Shown one piece after another: positions 1 to 8,645 of a stretch of 35,361 nucleotides of DNA. The position numbers and the translations under genes are program-made. The stretch comes from Aliarcobacter vitoriensis (GTDB taxonomy: Bacteria; Campylobacterota; Campylobacteria; Campylobacterales; Arcobacteraceae), in assembly GCF_003316695.1 (NCBI RefSeq), contig NZ_PDKB01000022.1, forward strand, positions 1-35,361, read 5' to 3'. The stretch's first letter is position 1. Each line of letters starts with the position of its first letter. The notes below the pieces were generated by a model. That model ran no database searches and was not told the origin of the DNA. It saw only the letters and a list, made by a program, of their open reading frames with translations.

Positions 1-127
1 ATCATCAGGAGCGAATGCATTAGCAGCAAAAATAGTAGCTTCAAGAGCAGAGAATAAAGGTAAAGTAATAGTTACAATTCTTTGTGATACTGGTGAAAGA
101 TATCTAAGCTCTGGGCTTTATGAGTAT
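1..127 (+). repeat. Left arm of exact 127-bp inverted repeat (cysK 3' end)
   Basis: Bases 1-127 are identical, base for base, to the reverse complement of 35235-35361. The arm starts at the first base of the window and ends inside the codons for the last residues of CysK, where the two copies diverge. The repeat is protein-coding sequence, not a transposon end. Its length equals 127, a k-mer size widely used by short-read assemblers, so the window may be a complete contig that stops at an unresolved repeat. The identity itself is seen directly; the contig reading is inference. Confidence 0.97.
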
Positions 128-139
128 GAAGAAGAGTAA
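2..139 (+). CDS. cysK: Cysteine synthase CysK, C-terminal end (partial, left copy)
   Basis: The open frame from base 2 to the TAA at 137-139 gives 45 residues matching the C-terminus of O-acetylserine sulfhydrylase. It begins SSGAN, continues through [13 protein letters not shown] and ends GLYEYEEE. The enzyme is cytoplasmic and PLP-dependent and makes L-cysteine from O-acetylserine and sulfide. The rest of the gene, including the PLP lysine, lies outside the window. It runs in the same direction as the sulfate-assimilation genes starting 30 bases downstream and is probably the first gene of that operon. A CysM/CysK paralogue is possible, but the C-terminal motifs suit CysK. Confidence 0.85.
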   Translation, partial: SSGANALAAKIVASRAENKGKVIVTILCDTGERYLSSGLYEYEEE

Positions 140-169
140 AAACTCTTTTTCATATTTTTAGGAAATTAA

Positions 170-400
170 ATGCACGAAAAACCTTATCGTTCAGTAGTAA
201 AAGCAGTGTCATGGAGAACAGTTGGAACTTTAGATACGATGATAGTTTCATACTTTGTAACTGGAAACTTAATAATGGCAGCTTCAATTGGTACAATTGA
301 AGTGATTACTAAAATGGTTTTATATTATTTTCACGAAAGAGCTTGGAACAAACTATCTTTTGGAAAAGTAAAAGAAACATCAAATGATTATCAAATTTAG
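170..400 (+). CDS. Small DUF2061-type membrane protein
   Basis: This 76-residue protein has the features of the DUF2061 family: an N-terminal basic stretch with SWRTVGTLDT, a hydrophobic core of about two membrane segments (roughly residues 19-35 and 40-54) and a YYFHERAWN motif. The family's function is not established. Members often sit beside sulfate-activation genes, sometimes fused to APS kinase, and here the gene is between cysK and cysH. An AGGAA ribosome site lies just upstream of the ATG at 170. The gap of 8 bases to cysH supports co-transcription. A role tied to sulfate assimilation is inferred from position only. Confidence 0.8.
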   Translation: MHEKPYRSVVKAVSWRTVGTLDTMIVSYFVTGNLIMAASIGTIEVITKMVLYYFHERAWNKLSFGKVKETSNDYQI

Positions 401-408
401 GTTAATAA

Positions 409-1113
409 ATGAGCAAAATAGAAGATTTAGAAAATATTAATAAAAAACTTGAAAATACTTCAACGACGGAAGTAGTAGCTTATTTTTTAGATAATTTTAA
501 AAATGTTGCTTTAAGTTCAAGTTTAGCAGCTGAAGATCAAGTATTAACAGATATTCTACTTAAAAAAAATAAAAATGCATCTATTTTTACACTTGATACA
601 GGAAGATTACATCCAGAAACTTATGATGTAATGGATGCTACAAATTTAAAATATGGTATAAAAATTGATGTATTTTTCCCAAATAATGAAAATGTACAAA
701 ATCTATATCACACGCAAGGGATAAATGGTCATTTTGAAAGTATAGAAAATAGAAAAAATTGCTGTAATATTAGAAAAATAGAGCCTTTAATAAGGGCATT
801 AAAGGATGTTGAAGTTTGGATAACTGGGCTTAGAGCATCTCAAAGTGTAACAAGAACAAATATGCCTTTAGTTGAATGGGATGAAAATTTCCAAGTTATT
901 AAAGTCAATCCACTTATAAATTGGAGTGAAGAAGAAGTTTGGGAATATATCAAATCAAATAGAGTTCCTTATAATAAGCTTCACGATAGAGGATTTCCAA
1001 GCATTGGCTGTGCACCCTGTACCAGAGCCATTAAGGATGGTGAAGATATAAGAGCTGGTAGATGGTGGTGGGAAAATCCTGAACACAAAGAGTGTGGTTT
1101 ACATAAAAAATAA
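409..1113 (+). CDS. cysH: Assimilatory adenylyl-sulfate (APS) reductase CysH
   Basis: This is a 234-residue reductase of the PAPS/APS reductase family, which makes sulfite from activated sulfate using thioredoxin or glutathione. The PP-loop nucleotide motif is SSSLAAEDQ (about 36-44). A CC pair at 118-119 and a CxxC at 201-204 are the four cysteines that bind the [4Fe-4S] cluster of APS-type enzymes; PAPS-specific enzymes lack them. The catalytic C-terminal motif KECGLH has its cysteine at about 229. APS as substrate is therefore likely, and this agrees with the absence of an APS kinase (cysC) next to cysDN. Length is normal for the family. Confidence 0.93.
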   Translation: MSKIEDLENINKKLENTSTTEVVAYFLDNFKNVALSSSLAAEDQVLTDILLKKNKNASIFTLDTGRLHPETYDVMDATNLKYGIKIDVFFPNNENVQNLYHTQGINGHFESIENRKNCCNIRKIEPLIRALKDVEVWITGLRASQSVTRTNMPLVEWDENFQVIKVNPLINWSEEEVWEYIKSNRVPYNKLHDRGFPSIGCAPCTRAIKDGEDIRAGRWWWENPEHKECGLHKK

Positions 1114-1182
1114 AATTCAAAAAAGATAAAGACAAACTCAAACTTTCAATTTGAACTAGTCAAAAAATTGATGGAAAGAAAA

Positions 1183-2097
1183 ATGCAAATAGATACAAAA
1201 CAATTAACACATTTAAAACAGCTTGAAGCTGAGTCAATTCATATAATAAGAGAAGTTGTTGCAGAATTTGATAATCCTGTTATGATGTATAGTGTTGGAA
1301 AAGATTCAGCCGTTATGCTTCATTTAGCACTTAAGGCTTTTGCACCTGCAAAGTTACCATTTCCACTACTTCATGTAGATACTTTATGGAAATTTAAAGA
1401 GATGATAGCTTTTAGAGATAAAAGAGCGAAAGAAGAAGGATTTGAACTATTAGTTCATACAAACCCTGAAGGTATTGCTATGAATATTAGCCCTTTTACT
1501 CATGGTTCAGCTGTTCACACAGATATTATGAAAACTCAAGGTTTAAAACAAGCACTAAATAAATATAAATTTGATGCTGTTTTTGGAGGTGCACGAAGAG
1601 ATGAAGAAAAATCAAGAGCAAAAGAGAGAATTTACTCTTTTAGAGATAAAAATCACAGATGGGACCCAAAAAATCAAAGACCAGAACTTTGGAATATTTA
1701 CAATGGTAGAGTTCATAAAGATGAAAGCATTAGAGTTTTCCCACTTTCAAACTGGACAGAACTTGATATTTGGCAATATATCTATTTAGAGCAAATTCCT
1801 ATTGTTCCTTTATACTTTGCAGCTAAACGACCTGTTGTTGAAAAAGATGGTGTAAAAATAATGGTTGATGATGACAGAATGCCAATAGGTAAAGACGATG
1901 TTATAAAAGAAGAATCTGTAAGATTTAGAACTCTAGGTTGTTATCCTCTAACAGGTGCTGTAAGCTCTAATGCGACTACTTTGCCAGAGATTATTCAAGA
2001 AATGCTTTTAACAAAAACAAGTGAAAGACAAGGAAGAGTAATAGATAGCGACCAAGCTGGTTCAATGGAAAAGAAAAAAATAGAAGGATACTTTTAA
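1183..2097 (+). CDS. cysD: Sulfate adenylyltransferase subunit 2 CysD
   Basis: CysD is the catalytic adenylyltransferase subunit of ATP sulfurylase, which forms APS from sulfate and ATP together with the GTPase CysN. The protein has the PP-loop motif SVGKDS (about 37-42) and the family blocks [20 protein letters not shown] and [15 protein letters not shown]. The ATG at 1183 is preferred, giving 304 residues against about 302 in E. coli, because GGAAAG lies 5 bases upstream and the protein then begins [11 protein letters not shown]. The frame stays open to an ATG at 1171 and a TTG at 1168, but these add MMERK, which is not typical. CysN starts one base after the stop. Confidence 0.95.
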   Translation: MQIDTKQLTHLKQLEAESIHIIREVVAEFDNPVMMYSVGKDSAVMLHLALKAFAPAKLPFPLLHVDTLWKFKEMIAFRDKRAKEEGFELLVHTNPEGIAMNISPFTHGSAVHTDIMKTQGLKQALNKYKFDAVFGGARRDEEKSRAKERIYSFRDKNHRWDPKNQRPELWNIYNGRVHKDESIRVFPLSNWTELDIWQYIYLEQIPIVPLYFAAKRPVVEKDGVKIMVDDDRMPIGKDDVIKEESVRFRTLGCYPLTGAVSSNATTLPEIIQEMLLTKTSERQGRVIDSDQAGSMEKKKIEGYF

Positions 2098-2098
2098 G

Positions 2099-3508
2099 AT
2101 GTCACAAATAGAACAAAAAATAGCAAATGATATAGAAAGCTACTTAAAAGAGCATGAAAATAAACAGTTACTAAGATTTATAACTTGTGGAAATGTTGAT
2201 GATGGAAAATCTACTTTAATTGGAAGATTATTACATGATTCAAAAATGATTTTTGAAGATCAACTAGCAGCAATTAAAAAAGATAGTAAAAAAACAAATA
2301 CAACTGATGGTGAATTTGATTTATCTTTATTGGTTGATGGTCTTCAAAGTGAAAGAGAACAAGGTATAACTATCGATGTTGCTTATAGATATTTCACAAC
2401 AGATAAAAGAAAATTTATTATAGCTGATACTCCAGGTCACGAGCAGTATACAAGAAATATGGCGACTGGAGCTTCAACAGCTGATTTAGCAATTATTCTA
2501 ATAGACGCAAGATATGGAGTGCAAACACAAACGAGAAGACACTCTTTTATAAATAAACTTTTAGGAATAAATCACATAGTTATTGCTATAAATAAAATGG
2601 ATTTAATGGATTTTAGAGAAGATATTTTTGAAAATATAAAAACTGATTATCTAAAATTTGCAAAAGAATTAGGACTTACGAGTAATATAACTTTAATTCC
2701 TATTTCTGCACTAAATGGTGATAACATAGTAAATAGAAGTGAAAAATCTCCTTGGTATAAAGGTGAAACTCTAATTGAGCACTTAGAAAATGTGAAAATT
2801 GATAACGATAGAGATTTAACACATTTTAGGTTCCCAGTTCAATATGTAAATAGACCAAATCTAAATTTTAGAGGGTTTTGTGGAACTATTGCGAGTGGAG
2901 TTATAAAAGTTGGAGATAGTATTACAGTTTTACCATCACTTAAAAGTTCAACGATAAAAGAAATTGTAACTTATGATGGAAATTTAGAATATGCTTATGC
3001 TGATCAAGCTATAACTATTACTTTAAATGATGAAATAGATATTAGCCGTGGAGATATAATAGTAAAAAGCGATGAACAACCAGATATTGCAAATAACTTT
3101 GATGTTGATATTGTATGGATGAATGAAGAACCTTTAACAAAAGGAAAACAATATTTTATAAAAAGAGCAACAACTACAACTGTTGGTACAATTAGCCAAT
3201 TTTACTATAAAACGGATGTAAATACTTTAGAAAAACAAGAAGCAAATGTTTTAAATCTAAATGAAATTGCAAGAGCAAAACTTGATTTAGAGCAAACATT
3301 AGCCTTTGATTCTTATGATAAAATAAAAACTATGGGTAGTTTTATAATTATTGATAGAGTTACAAATAATACTGTTGGTGCTGGAATGATAAGAAATAAA
3401 TCAGCTAATCAAAGTAAAAAAGATAGTCAATATAGTGCTTTTGAAATAGAGTTCAATGCACTTGTAAGAAAACATTTTCCACATTGGGAATGTAAAGAGA
3501 TTTTATAA
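2099..3508 (+). CDS. cysN: Sulfate adenylyltransferase subunit 1 CysN (GTPase)
   Basis: CysN is the GTPase subunit that drives APS formation by CysD. The G1 motif GNVDDGKS is at about 31-38, G3 DTPGH at 110-114 and G4 NKMD at 165-168, followed by elongation-factor-like beta-barrel domains. At 469 residues it matches stand-alone CysN and has no room for a fused APS kinase (CysC) domain. This fits the APS-type cysteines in the neighbouring CysH: the pathway goes sulfate to APS to sulfite without PAPS. It is separated from cysD by one base and from the next gene by 9 bases. Confidence 0.95.
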   Translation: MSQIEQKIANDIESYLKEHENKQLLRFITCGNVDDGKSTLIGRLLHDSKMIFEDQLAAIKKDSKKTNTTDGEFDLSLLVDGLQSEREQGITIDVAYRYFTTDKRKFIIADTPGHEQYTRNMATGASTADLAIILIDARYGVQTQTRRHSFINKLLGINHIVIAINKMDLMDFREDIFENIKTDYLKFAKELGLTSNITLIPISALNGDNIVNRSEKSPWYKGETLIEHLENVKIDNDRDLTHFRFPVQYVNRPNLNFRGFCGTIASGVIKVGDSITVLPSLKSSTIKEIVTYDGNLEYAYADQAITITLNDEIDISRGDIIVKSDEQPDIANNFDVDIVWMNEEPLTKGKQYFIKRATTTTVGTISQFYYKTDVNTLEKQEANVLNLNEIARAKLDLEQTLAFDSYDKIKTMGSFIIIDRVTNNTVGAGMIRNKSANQSKKDSQYSAFEIEFNALVRKHFPHWECKEIL

Positions 3509-3517
3509 GGTTAAAAA

Positions 3518-4606
3518 ATGTCATCAAATATAAACTTAGAAAAGCTAAAAAAAGAGAAGAGTAATTTAGATATCTTAGGAGATATCTATTTTTATGCTGT
3601 TTTCGCAGAATTAATACCAGAAGAAGATTTAGAAAGATTTAAATGGTATGGAATTTATGCCCAAGATGAAAAGCAAACACTTTTTACTCTTAGAATTCCT
3701 CTTGCTTTGGGAGAGTTAAATATAGAACAACTAAAAGCTATAAGTTTAATCTCTAAAAAGTTTAGTGATGATAATTTAAATTTTTTAAAAGAACAAAAAA
3801 TAGAGTTTAAAAACCTAAAAATAAGCTCTTTACCAGAAATTTTTAATATATTAAAAGATATTAAGTTAAATAGTTTTTTTGAAACAGGTCATACAATAAG
3901 AAGAGTTTTAACTTGTCCTGTAAATGGAGTTGATCCTAGTCAAATATTTGATGTTGAAGAGTTAGCAAAAAAATTAAATGAAACTTTTGTAGGAAATAGA
4001 AATTTTGCAAACCTTCCAAATAAACTTCAAATAGCATTAAGTGGTTATGAAGAGGGTTGTGATGTAGGTTTCTTACCCGATTTAAGTTTTAATGCAGCTC
4101 AATTTTCTAAAGATAAAATAATATTTTCTGTAAATATTTTAGGTAAGCATATAGGATTTATAAACTCTTCACAAATTATAAATACAACTAGAGCTGTAGC
4201 AAATATTTATAAAGATTATGGAAACAGAGAAGAGCTAGAAAAAAGTACTTTTGAATATTTTGTAAAAGATTTAGGATTAGGAACTTTTTGTGATATTTTA
4301 GAATCAATGTGTGATTATAAACTACAATCAAATAATCAATTAGCACAAAATACGAACCCTAGAAAACCTAGGTTAGGAATAAATAAAAGTGCAACAAAAG
4401 ATTTTTCATTTATTGGTTGTAAAATTGAGCACAAAAGTTTAAATAGCACAATATTGGATAATTTAATAAATATTTTGGAAAGTTTTGAAGCAAAAAGAGT
4501 TAAAATAACTCATAAAGCAAATATCATAATACTTGATGTACCTACAAAAAATGCTTCGATTTTAGCAAAAGAGTTAGAAAATATAGGTTTCAACTCAAAT
4601 ATTTAA
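3518..4606 (+). CDS. Sulfite/nitrite-reductase-like protein lacking the siroheme/FeS domain
   Basis: This 362-residue protein aligns by eye with the first three quarters of siroheme sulfite/nitrite reductases: a ferredoxin-like half-domain (about 35-115, with RFKWYGIYAQ and SLPEIFNIL), a first NIR_SIR domain (about 120-265, with RRVLTCPVNGVDP and FANLPNKLQIALSG) and a second ferredoxin-like half-domain (about 293-360). It stops there. The C-terminal domain that carries the CX5C and CX3C cysteines for siroheme-[4Fe-4S] is absent. The usual PRKFK stretch reads PNKLQ, so siroheme-contacting positions also look changed. It is the last gene of the cys operon. It is probably not a self-sufficient reductase; it could be a partner, a regulator or a decaying paralogue. 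Confidence 0.72.
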   Translation: MSSNINLEKLKKEKSNLDILGDIYFYAVFAELIPEEDLERFKWYGIYAQDEKQTLFTLRIPLALGELNIEQLKAISLISKKFSDDNLNFLKEQKIEFKNLKISSLPEIFNILKDIKLNSFFETGHTIRRVLTCPVNGVDPSQIFDVEELAKKLNETFVGNRNFANLPNKLQIALSGYEEGCDVGFLPDLSFNAAQFSKDKIIFSVNILGKHIGFINSSQIINTTRAVANIYKDYGNREELEKSTFEYFVKDLGLGTFCDILESMCDYKLQSNNQLAQNTNPRKPRLGINKSATKDFSFIGCKIEHKSLNSTILDNLINILESFEAKRVKITHKANIIILDVPTKNASILAKELENIGFNSNI

Positions 4607-4630
4607 AAGCTTGATATTATTCAAGCTTTT
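4605..4630 (+). terminator. Hairpin terminator after the sulfate-assimilation operon
   Basis: AAAAGCTTGA at 4605-4614 pairs perfectly with TCAAGCTTTT at 4621-4630 across a 6-base loop. The stem begins in the stop codon of the sulfite-reductase-like gene and ends in a run of T. It lies between convergent genes and the A/T ends let it work for trpB on the other strand too. Confidence 0.75.
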
Positions 4631-4659
4631 ATTTCAAATAAAAAAGTTTTTCATAAAAA

Positions 4660-5862
4660 TTAATCTATTGGATAGTTTTCTACCATAAAATCAATATCTT
4701 TATCCCCTCTTCCACTCAAACTTACTAAAATAGCTTCATTACTGTGTTCTTTTGCATATTTCATAGCAAAAGCAACAGCATGAGCAGATTCAAGTGCGGG
4801 AATGATACCTTCAAGCCTTGAAAGATTATAAAATGCTTCAACAGCTTCTTTATCACTACAAAGTCCAATTTTTGTTCTTCCTATACTATGTAAATAAGCA
4901 TGTTCTGGACCAATAGATGGATAATCAATTCCACTTCCAATAGAATGTACAGGTGCAGGATTTCCTTGTTCATCTCTTAACATAATAGAATTAAACCCGT
5001 GCATAACTCCCTCTTCCCCATAAGTCAAACTTGCACTATGTTCACCTATTTTATCACCTTTTCCTGATGGTTCAACAGCATATAGTTTTACACTTTCATC
5101 AATAAATGCACTAAAAATCCCCATAGCATTACTTCCTCCACCAACACAAGCAGTAACCATATCAGGAAGTTTTCCAGTCATTTCAAAGAATTGTTCTTTT
5201 GCTTCAAAACCTATTACACTTTGGAAATCTCTAACCATCTTTGGAAAAGGATGTGGTCCAACAACTGAACCAATAGCAAATAGTGAATTTTCTGTATCTT
5301 TTAAATAAGCTTCAAAAGCACTATCAACAGCCTCTTTTAAAGTTTTTAGTCCATGCGTTGCAGGAACTATTTTTGCACCTAATATTTGCATTCTTGTAAC
5401 ATTTGGATACTCTTTTTTTATATCAACTTCACCCATATGAATTTCACATTCTAATCCAAAATAAGCAGCTGCTGTTGCAAGAGCAACTCCGTGTTGTCCA
5501 GCACCAGTTTCAGCTATTAACTTCTTTTTCCCTAAATATTTTGCCAATAATGCTTCAGCCATACAGTGATTTAATTTATGAGCACCTGTATGATTTAAAT
5601 CTTCCCTTTTTAAATATATATTTCCATTAACTTTAGAAGATAAATTTTTTGCAAAATATATAGGAGTTGGTCTTCCTTGGTAATGTTTTCTTATACTTTT
5701 TAACTCATTTAAAAAATTAAAATCTTTTGATAGTTTGTTATAAGCTTCATTGATTTGTAAAAATGGTTTTTCAAGTTCTGGTGGGATAAAAGAACCTCCA
5801 AATTTACCAAAATACCCATTATTATCAGGAAAACTATCTAAATAAGTTTTTTGTTTTTGCAT
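4660..5862 (-). CDS. trpB: Tryptophan synthase beta chain (stand-alone trpB)
   Basis: This 400-residue PLP enzyme condenses indole with L-serine to form tryptophan. The PLP lysine is in HTGAHK (K96), the catalytic glutamate in AETGAGQHG (E118), the phosphate-binding loop is GGGSNAMG (about 241-248) and SGRGDKD lies at 383-389. Length and the [12 protein letters not shown] motif match the TrpB1 type. Some positions differ from typical TrpB, for example HKLNH and [13 protein letters not shown]. No trpA or other trp gene is next to it, and it is transcribed alone against the cys operon. It could be the organism's only TrpB or a second paralogue using free indole; the window cannot decide. Confidence 0.88.
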   Translation of the reverse strand: MQKQKTYLDSFPDNNGYFGKFGGSFIPPELEKPFLQINEAYNKLSKDFNFLNELKSIRKHYQGRPTPIYFAKNLSSKVNGNIYLKREDLNHTGAHKLNHCMAEALLAKYLGKKKLIAETGAGQHGVALATAAAYFGLECEIHMGEVDIKKEYPNVTRMQILGAKIVPATHGLKTLKEAVDSAFEAYLKDTENSLFAIGSVVGPHPFPKMVRDFQSVIGFEAKEQFFEMTGKLPDMVTACVGGGSNAMGIFSAFIDESVKLYAVEPSGKGDKIGEHSASLTYGEEGVMHGFNSIMLRDEQGNPAPVHSIGSGIDYPSIGPEHAYLHSIGRTKIGLCSDKEAVEAFYNLSRLEGIIPALESAHAVAFAMKYAKEHSNEAILVSLSGRGDKDIDFMVENYPID

Positions 5863-5925
5863 ATTAAGTACCTTTGAAATAAAATAAAGGATGTTATCAT
5901 ATTTTATATAATTATTGAGGTTAAT

Positions 5926-7224
5926 ATGAAAGTAGTATTTTTTGGTGTAGGGGCAGTTTGTAGTGTAATTGCAAGAGTTTTATATGAATTAAATATTAAA
6001 ACTTCAAATAATAATTTGGAATTTTTATTCATAGTACGAGATATTAAAAAGTCAAAAGATTTCTTTTTTAAAAACAAAGAAATTTTAGAAAATTCAAATT
6101 TTTTAGAGTTAAATAATTTTGAGGATATATTTAAAAATCCAAAAGATTATGAAAAATATCTAAAAAAATCAACTATCTTTATAAATAGTTCAATACCTCT
6201 TTATAATATTGATATAATGAAATTAGCTTTAGAATTTAAAACTAATTACGCTGATTTGGCAAGTGATATTTACAATGATAAAGTTATATCATCTTTACAA
6301 TTTGAACAACAAACTTTAAATAAAGAGTTTGAAGATAACAATCTTTTAGCACTTATAAATTTAGGTATTTCTCCAGGAATTACAAACTTTTTAATAGGTG
6401 AAAGATTATACTCTTTATCAAATCTACCATATAAAACAAAAGTAAAAAAAATTGAGATAAATCTGCTAGAAGAGATACAATCAAAACAGTTAGTATTCTC
6501 ATGGTCACCAAATGTTGCAATAGAAGAAATATCATATCCACCTCTATACTTTAAGAAAAATAGTTTAAAAAAGCTTGAACCTTTTTCAAAATCAAAAACA
6601 TATAAATTCCCATATTTCAAAAATTTTGTAGAACTTTATCCTGTATTCCAAGAAGAATTAATCTCTTTGAAACAAAGTTTTGATGATGTTGCAGATATAA
6701 AAATGTTTGTCGGAGGAAATGAAATAGAATTGATGAAAAATCTATATCAACTCAATCTTCTATCAAATAAATATTGCTATGGATATAAAGACTCACAAAT
6801 TTCTATAAATAGTATTATAAAAGATGTTATACCAAAGATGAAATCTCCTCAAACAATTGAAGAATATATCAAAAATAAAATTATAAAATATGCTGAATTT
6901 TCAGCTGTTGCAGATATAGAAATGGAGATATCTTATCCACAAAATTCAAAAAAAATAAAAAGTACAGAATCTATTGGAATATCTTTCAATAAATATACAA
7001 ATTTGATAAAAACACACTATTCTGGTTCAACTTATGTATCATATCCTACTGGAATTGGTGCAGGAATACTAATATTTTACTCTTTACTAAACAAAAAACA
7101 AAGTAAATTAAAAGGTGTTTTGGTATCAGAAAAACTCCCTTGGCTACTTGGAGCCGTAACAAATGATATTATAAAAAGAGAATTAACTTCTTATAAAATC
7201 AATCTTATCAATTCTATAAAATGA
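5926..7224 (+). CDS. Saccharopine dehydrogenase-like NAD(P)-binding protein
   Basis: This 432-residue protein starts with a Rossmann dinucleotide motif, [13 protein letters not shown] (about 5-17), has a mid-protein [11 protein letters not shown] block, and a long mixed C-terminal domain, an arrangement seen in saccharopine dehydrogenase family proteins. The substrate is unknown. Lysine metabolism should not be assumed, because bacterial members include carboxynorspermidine dehydrogenases and many uncharacterised enzymes. A GAGG ribosome site precedes the ATG at 5926. The next gene, a class V aminotransferase, follows after 65 bases in the same direction, so the two may act on related amino compounds. 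That link is inference from position only. Confidence 0.65.
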   Translation: MKVVFFGVGAVCSVIARVLYELNIKTSNNNLEFLFIVRDIKKSKDFFFKNKEILENSNFLELNNFEDIFKNPKDYEKYLKKSTIFINSSIPLYNIDIMKLALEFKTNYADLASDIYNDKVISSLQFEQQTLNKEFEDNNLLALINLGISPGITNFLIGERLYSLSNLPYKTKVKKIEINLLEEIQSKQLVFSWSPNVAIEEISYPPLYFKKNSLKKLEPFSKSKTYKFPYFKNFVELYPVFQEELISLKQSFDDVADIKMFVGGNEIELMKNLYQLNLLSNKYCYGYKDSQISINSIIKDVIPKMKSPQTIEEYIKNKIIKYAEFSAVADIEMEISYPQNSKKIKSTESIGISFNKYTNLIKTHYSGSTYVSYPTGIGAGILIFYSLLNKKQSKLKGVLVSEKLPWLLGAVTNDIIKRELTSYKINLINSIK

Positions 7225-7244
7225 AACTAAACAATAATAAGATA

Positions 7245-7289
7245 AAATTATCTCTTATATAAATTTTAATAATTTTAAAGAGATAATTT
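7245..7289 (+). promoter_or_regulatory. 12-bp inverted repeat covering the ribosome site of the next gene
   Basis: AAATTATCTCTT at 7245-7256 is a perfect inverted match to AAGAGATAATTT at 7278-7289, with a 21-base A/T loop. The right arm ends at the base before the ATG at 7290 and contains the AAGAGA that serves as the ribosome site. In RNA the hairpin would hide that site. No T run follows, so a simple terminator is less likely. It could instead be a protein operator. Confidence 0.5.
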
Positions 7290-8600
7290 ATGCAAAAAGA
7301 TATTTTTAGACCTTTTTTAAATGAAAATGTAGATAAATTGAACTTTATCAAGTACAACACAATAGGAAAAAATAAAAAAGAGTATTTTGACTATACAGCT
7401 TCTGGTTTGGCTTTTAGGCAAATAGAAAATAGAATTCACGATGTACTTGAAACTTATGCGAATACACATTCAAAAGAGGCTTCAAATGCTGATATGACAA
7501 CAAACTATTATGAAGAAGCAAGAACAAATCTAAAAAAACATTTAGAACTAAGTGATGATTTTGAAGTACTTGCTAGTGGCTGTGGTTCAACTGCTGCAAT
7601 AAAGCATTTTCAAGAACTTATGGGACTTTATATTCCACCTGCAACAAAAAAACGATATGACTTTAAAGCAAATAGCAAAAAAAAACCTTTAGTTATTGTT
7701 GGTCCTTATGAACATCACTCAAATGAAGTATCTTTTAGAGAAGCTTTATGTAAAATCAAAAGAGTAAAACTTACATCTGATGGTCTAGTTGATATAAAAC
7801 ATCTAAAAAAAATATTAGAAAAAAATAAAAAAAGTGAAATTATCGCATCTTTTTGTATTGCTTCAAATGTTACAGGTATCATAACTCCTTATGAAAAAAT
7901 ATCTAAGATTTTAAGAAAATACAATGCCATTGTATGTTTTGATGCAGCTGCAAGTAGCCCTTATATGAATATTCCTTCACATCTTTTTGATGTTATGTTT
8001 TTATCTTCTCATAAACTTTTAGGAGGACCAGCAAGTTGTGGATTGTTGGTTATAAAAAAATCATTGATTGATACTTCTATTGCACCAACATTTAGTGGGG
8101 GAGGAACAGTTTTATATGTAAATAAACAAACACAAATTTATCAAAAAGAGATAAAAGAGAGAGAAGATGCAGGAACACCACCTATTATTCAACTCATTCG
8201 TGCAAGTTTAGCATATCAACTAAGAAATGAAGTAGGTTTTGATTTTATAAAAAAACAAAAAGACGAACTTGTAGAATATCTCCTAAATGAATTAAAAGAA
8301 ATACCAAATTGTGTTATTTATGGAAATATAGATGTTAGAAATATAGGAATTATATCTTTTAATATCAAAGGTGAAAATCCTTATACACTTTGTAATAAGA
8401 TTTCAAAAGATGGTAATTTTCAAACAAGAGCTGGTTGCTCTTGTGCTGGACCTTATGGACATGATTTATTGGGATTAAAAAAACTGGATATGACAAATCG
8501 TCCAGGATGGATTAGGATTTCTATACACTTTTCACATACAAAAGAAGAGATAAAAAATTTAGTTAATAGTATAAAAAATAGTATAAATATCAATGATTAA
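7290..8600 (+). CDS. Class V aminotransferase / cysteine desulfurase-like protein
   Basis: This 436-residue PLP enzyme belongs to the class V (IscS/SufS) fold. The PLP lysine is in SSHKLLGG (K242), with the aspartate of VCFDAAAS at about 218 and a HH pair after GPYE near 142-143. The C-terminal RAGCSCAGPYGH (about 380-391) holds cysteines at 383 and 385, where cysteine desulfurases carry the sulfur-accepting residue. The spacing differs from IscS and SufS, so it is better called desulfurase-like. It may be a cysteine or selenocysteine lyase or act on another sulfur amino acid. It is not beside iscU or suf genes, which argues against housekeeping cluster assembly. A dyad over its ribosome site suggests translational control. 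Confidence 0.75.
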   Translation: MQKDIFRPFLNENVDKLNFIKYNTIGKNKKEYFDYTASGLAFRQIENRIHDVLETYANTHSKEASNADMTTNYYEEARTNLKKHLELSDDFEVLASGCGSTAAIKHFQELMGLYIPPATKKRYDFKANSKKKPLVIVGPYEHHSNEVSFREALCKIKRVKLTSDGLVDIKHLKKILEKNKKSEIIASFCIASNVTGIITPYEKISKILRKYNAIVCFDAAASSPYMNIPSHLFDVMFLSSHKLLGGPASCGLLVIKKSLIDTSIAPTFSGGGTVLYVNKQTQIYQKEIKEREDAGTPPIIQLIRASLAYQLRNEVGFDFIKKQKDELVEYLLNELKEIPNCVIYGNIDVRNIGIISFNIKGENPYTLCNKISKDGNFQTRAGCSCAGPYGHDLLGLKKLDMTNRPGWIRISIHFSHTKEEIKNLVNSIKNSININD

Positions 8601-8633
8601 TCATCTATTTAGTAACTATTAACCAACAATCTC

Positions 8634-8639
8634 TATAAT
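8634..8639 (+). promoter_or_regulatory. -10 element (TATAAT) 6 bases before the metallophosphoesterase ATG
   Basis: A perfect TATAAT lies at 8634-8639, so transcription would start near 8646, the first base of the ATG. No purine-rich ribosome site is visible between them. A leaderless mRNA is one reading. In such AT-rich sequence a chance hexamer is also likely, and no good -35 was found. Confidence 0.3.
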
Positions 8640-8645
8640 TTCTTT

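Noticed and set aside
1-127. Terminal inverted repeat read as the end of a transposon or integrative element
   Set aside because: The repeat is in-frame CysK coding sequence in both arms and contains no transposase, target-site duplication or integrase; a duplicated gene explains it.
1168-1182. TTG at 1168 or ATG at 1171 as the cysD start
   Set aside because: The ATG at 1183 has a better spaced GGAAAG site and gives the normal CysD N-terminus.
4607-4659. Frameshift that would restore the missing sulfite reductase domain
   Set aside because: Only 53 bases separate the stop from the convergent trpB, and they hold a terminator; there is no room for a lost C-terminal domain in any frame.
6270-6620. 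Open frame opposite the saccharopine-dehydrogenase-like gene
   Set aside because: No ribosome site or domain; the + strand frame has the Rossmann motif and a good start.
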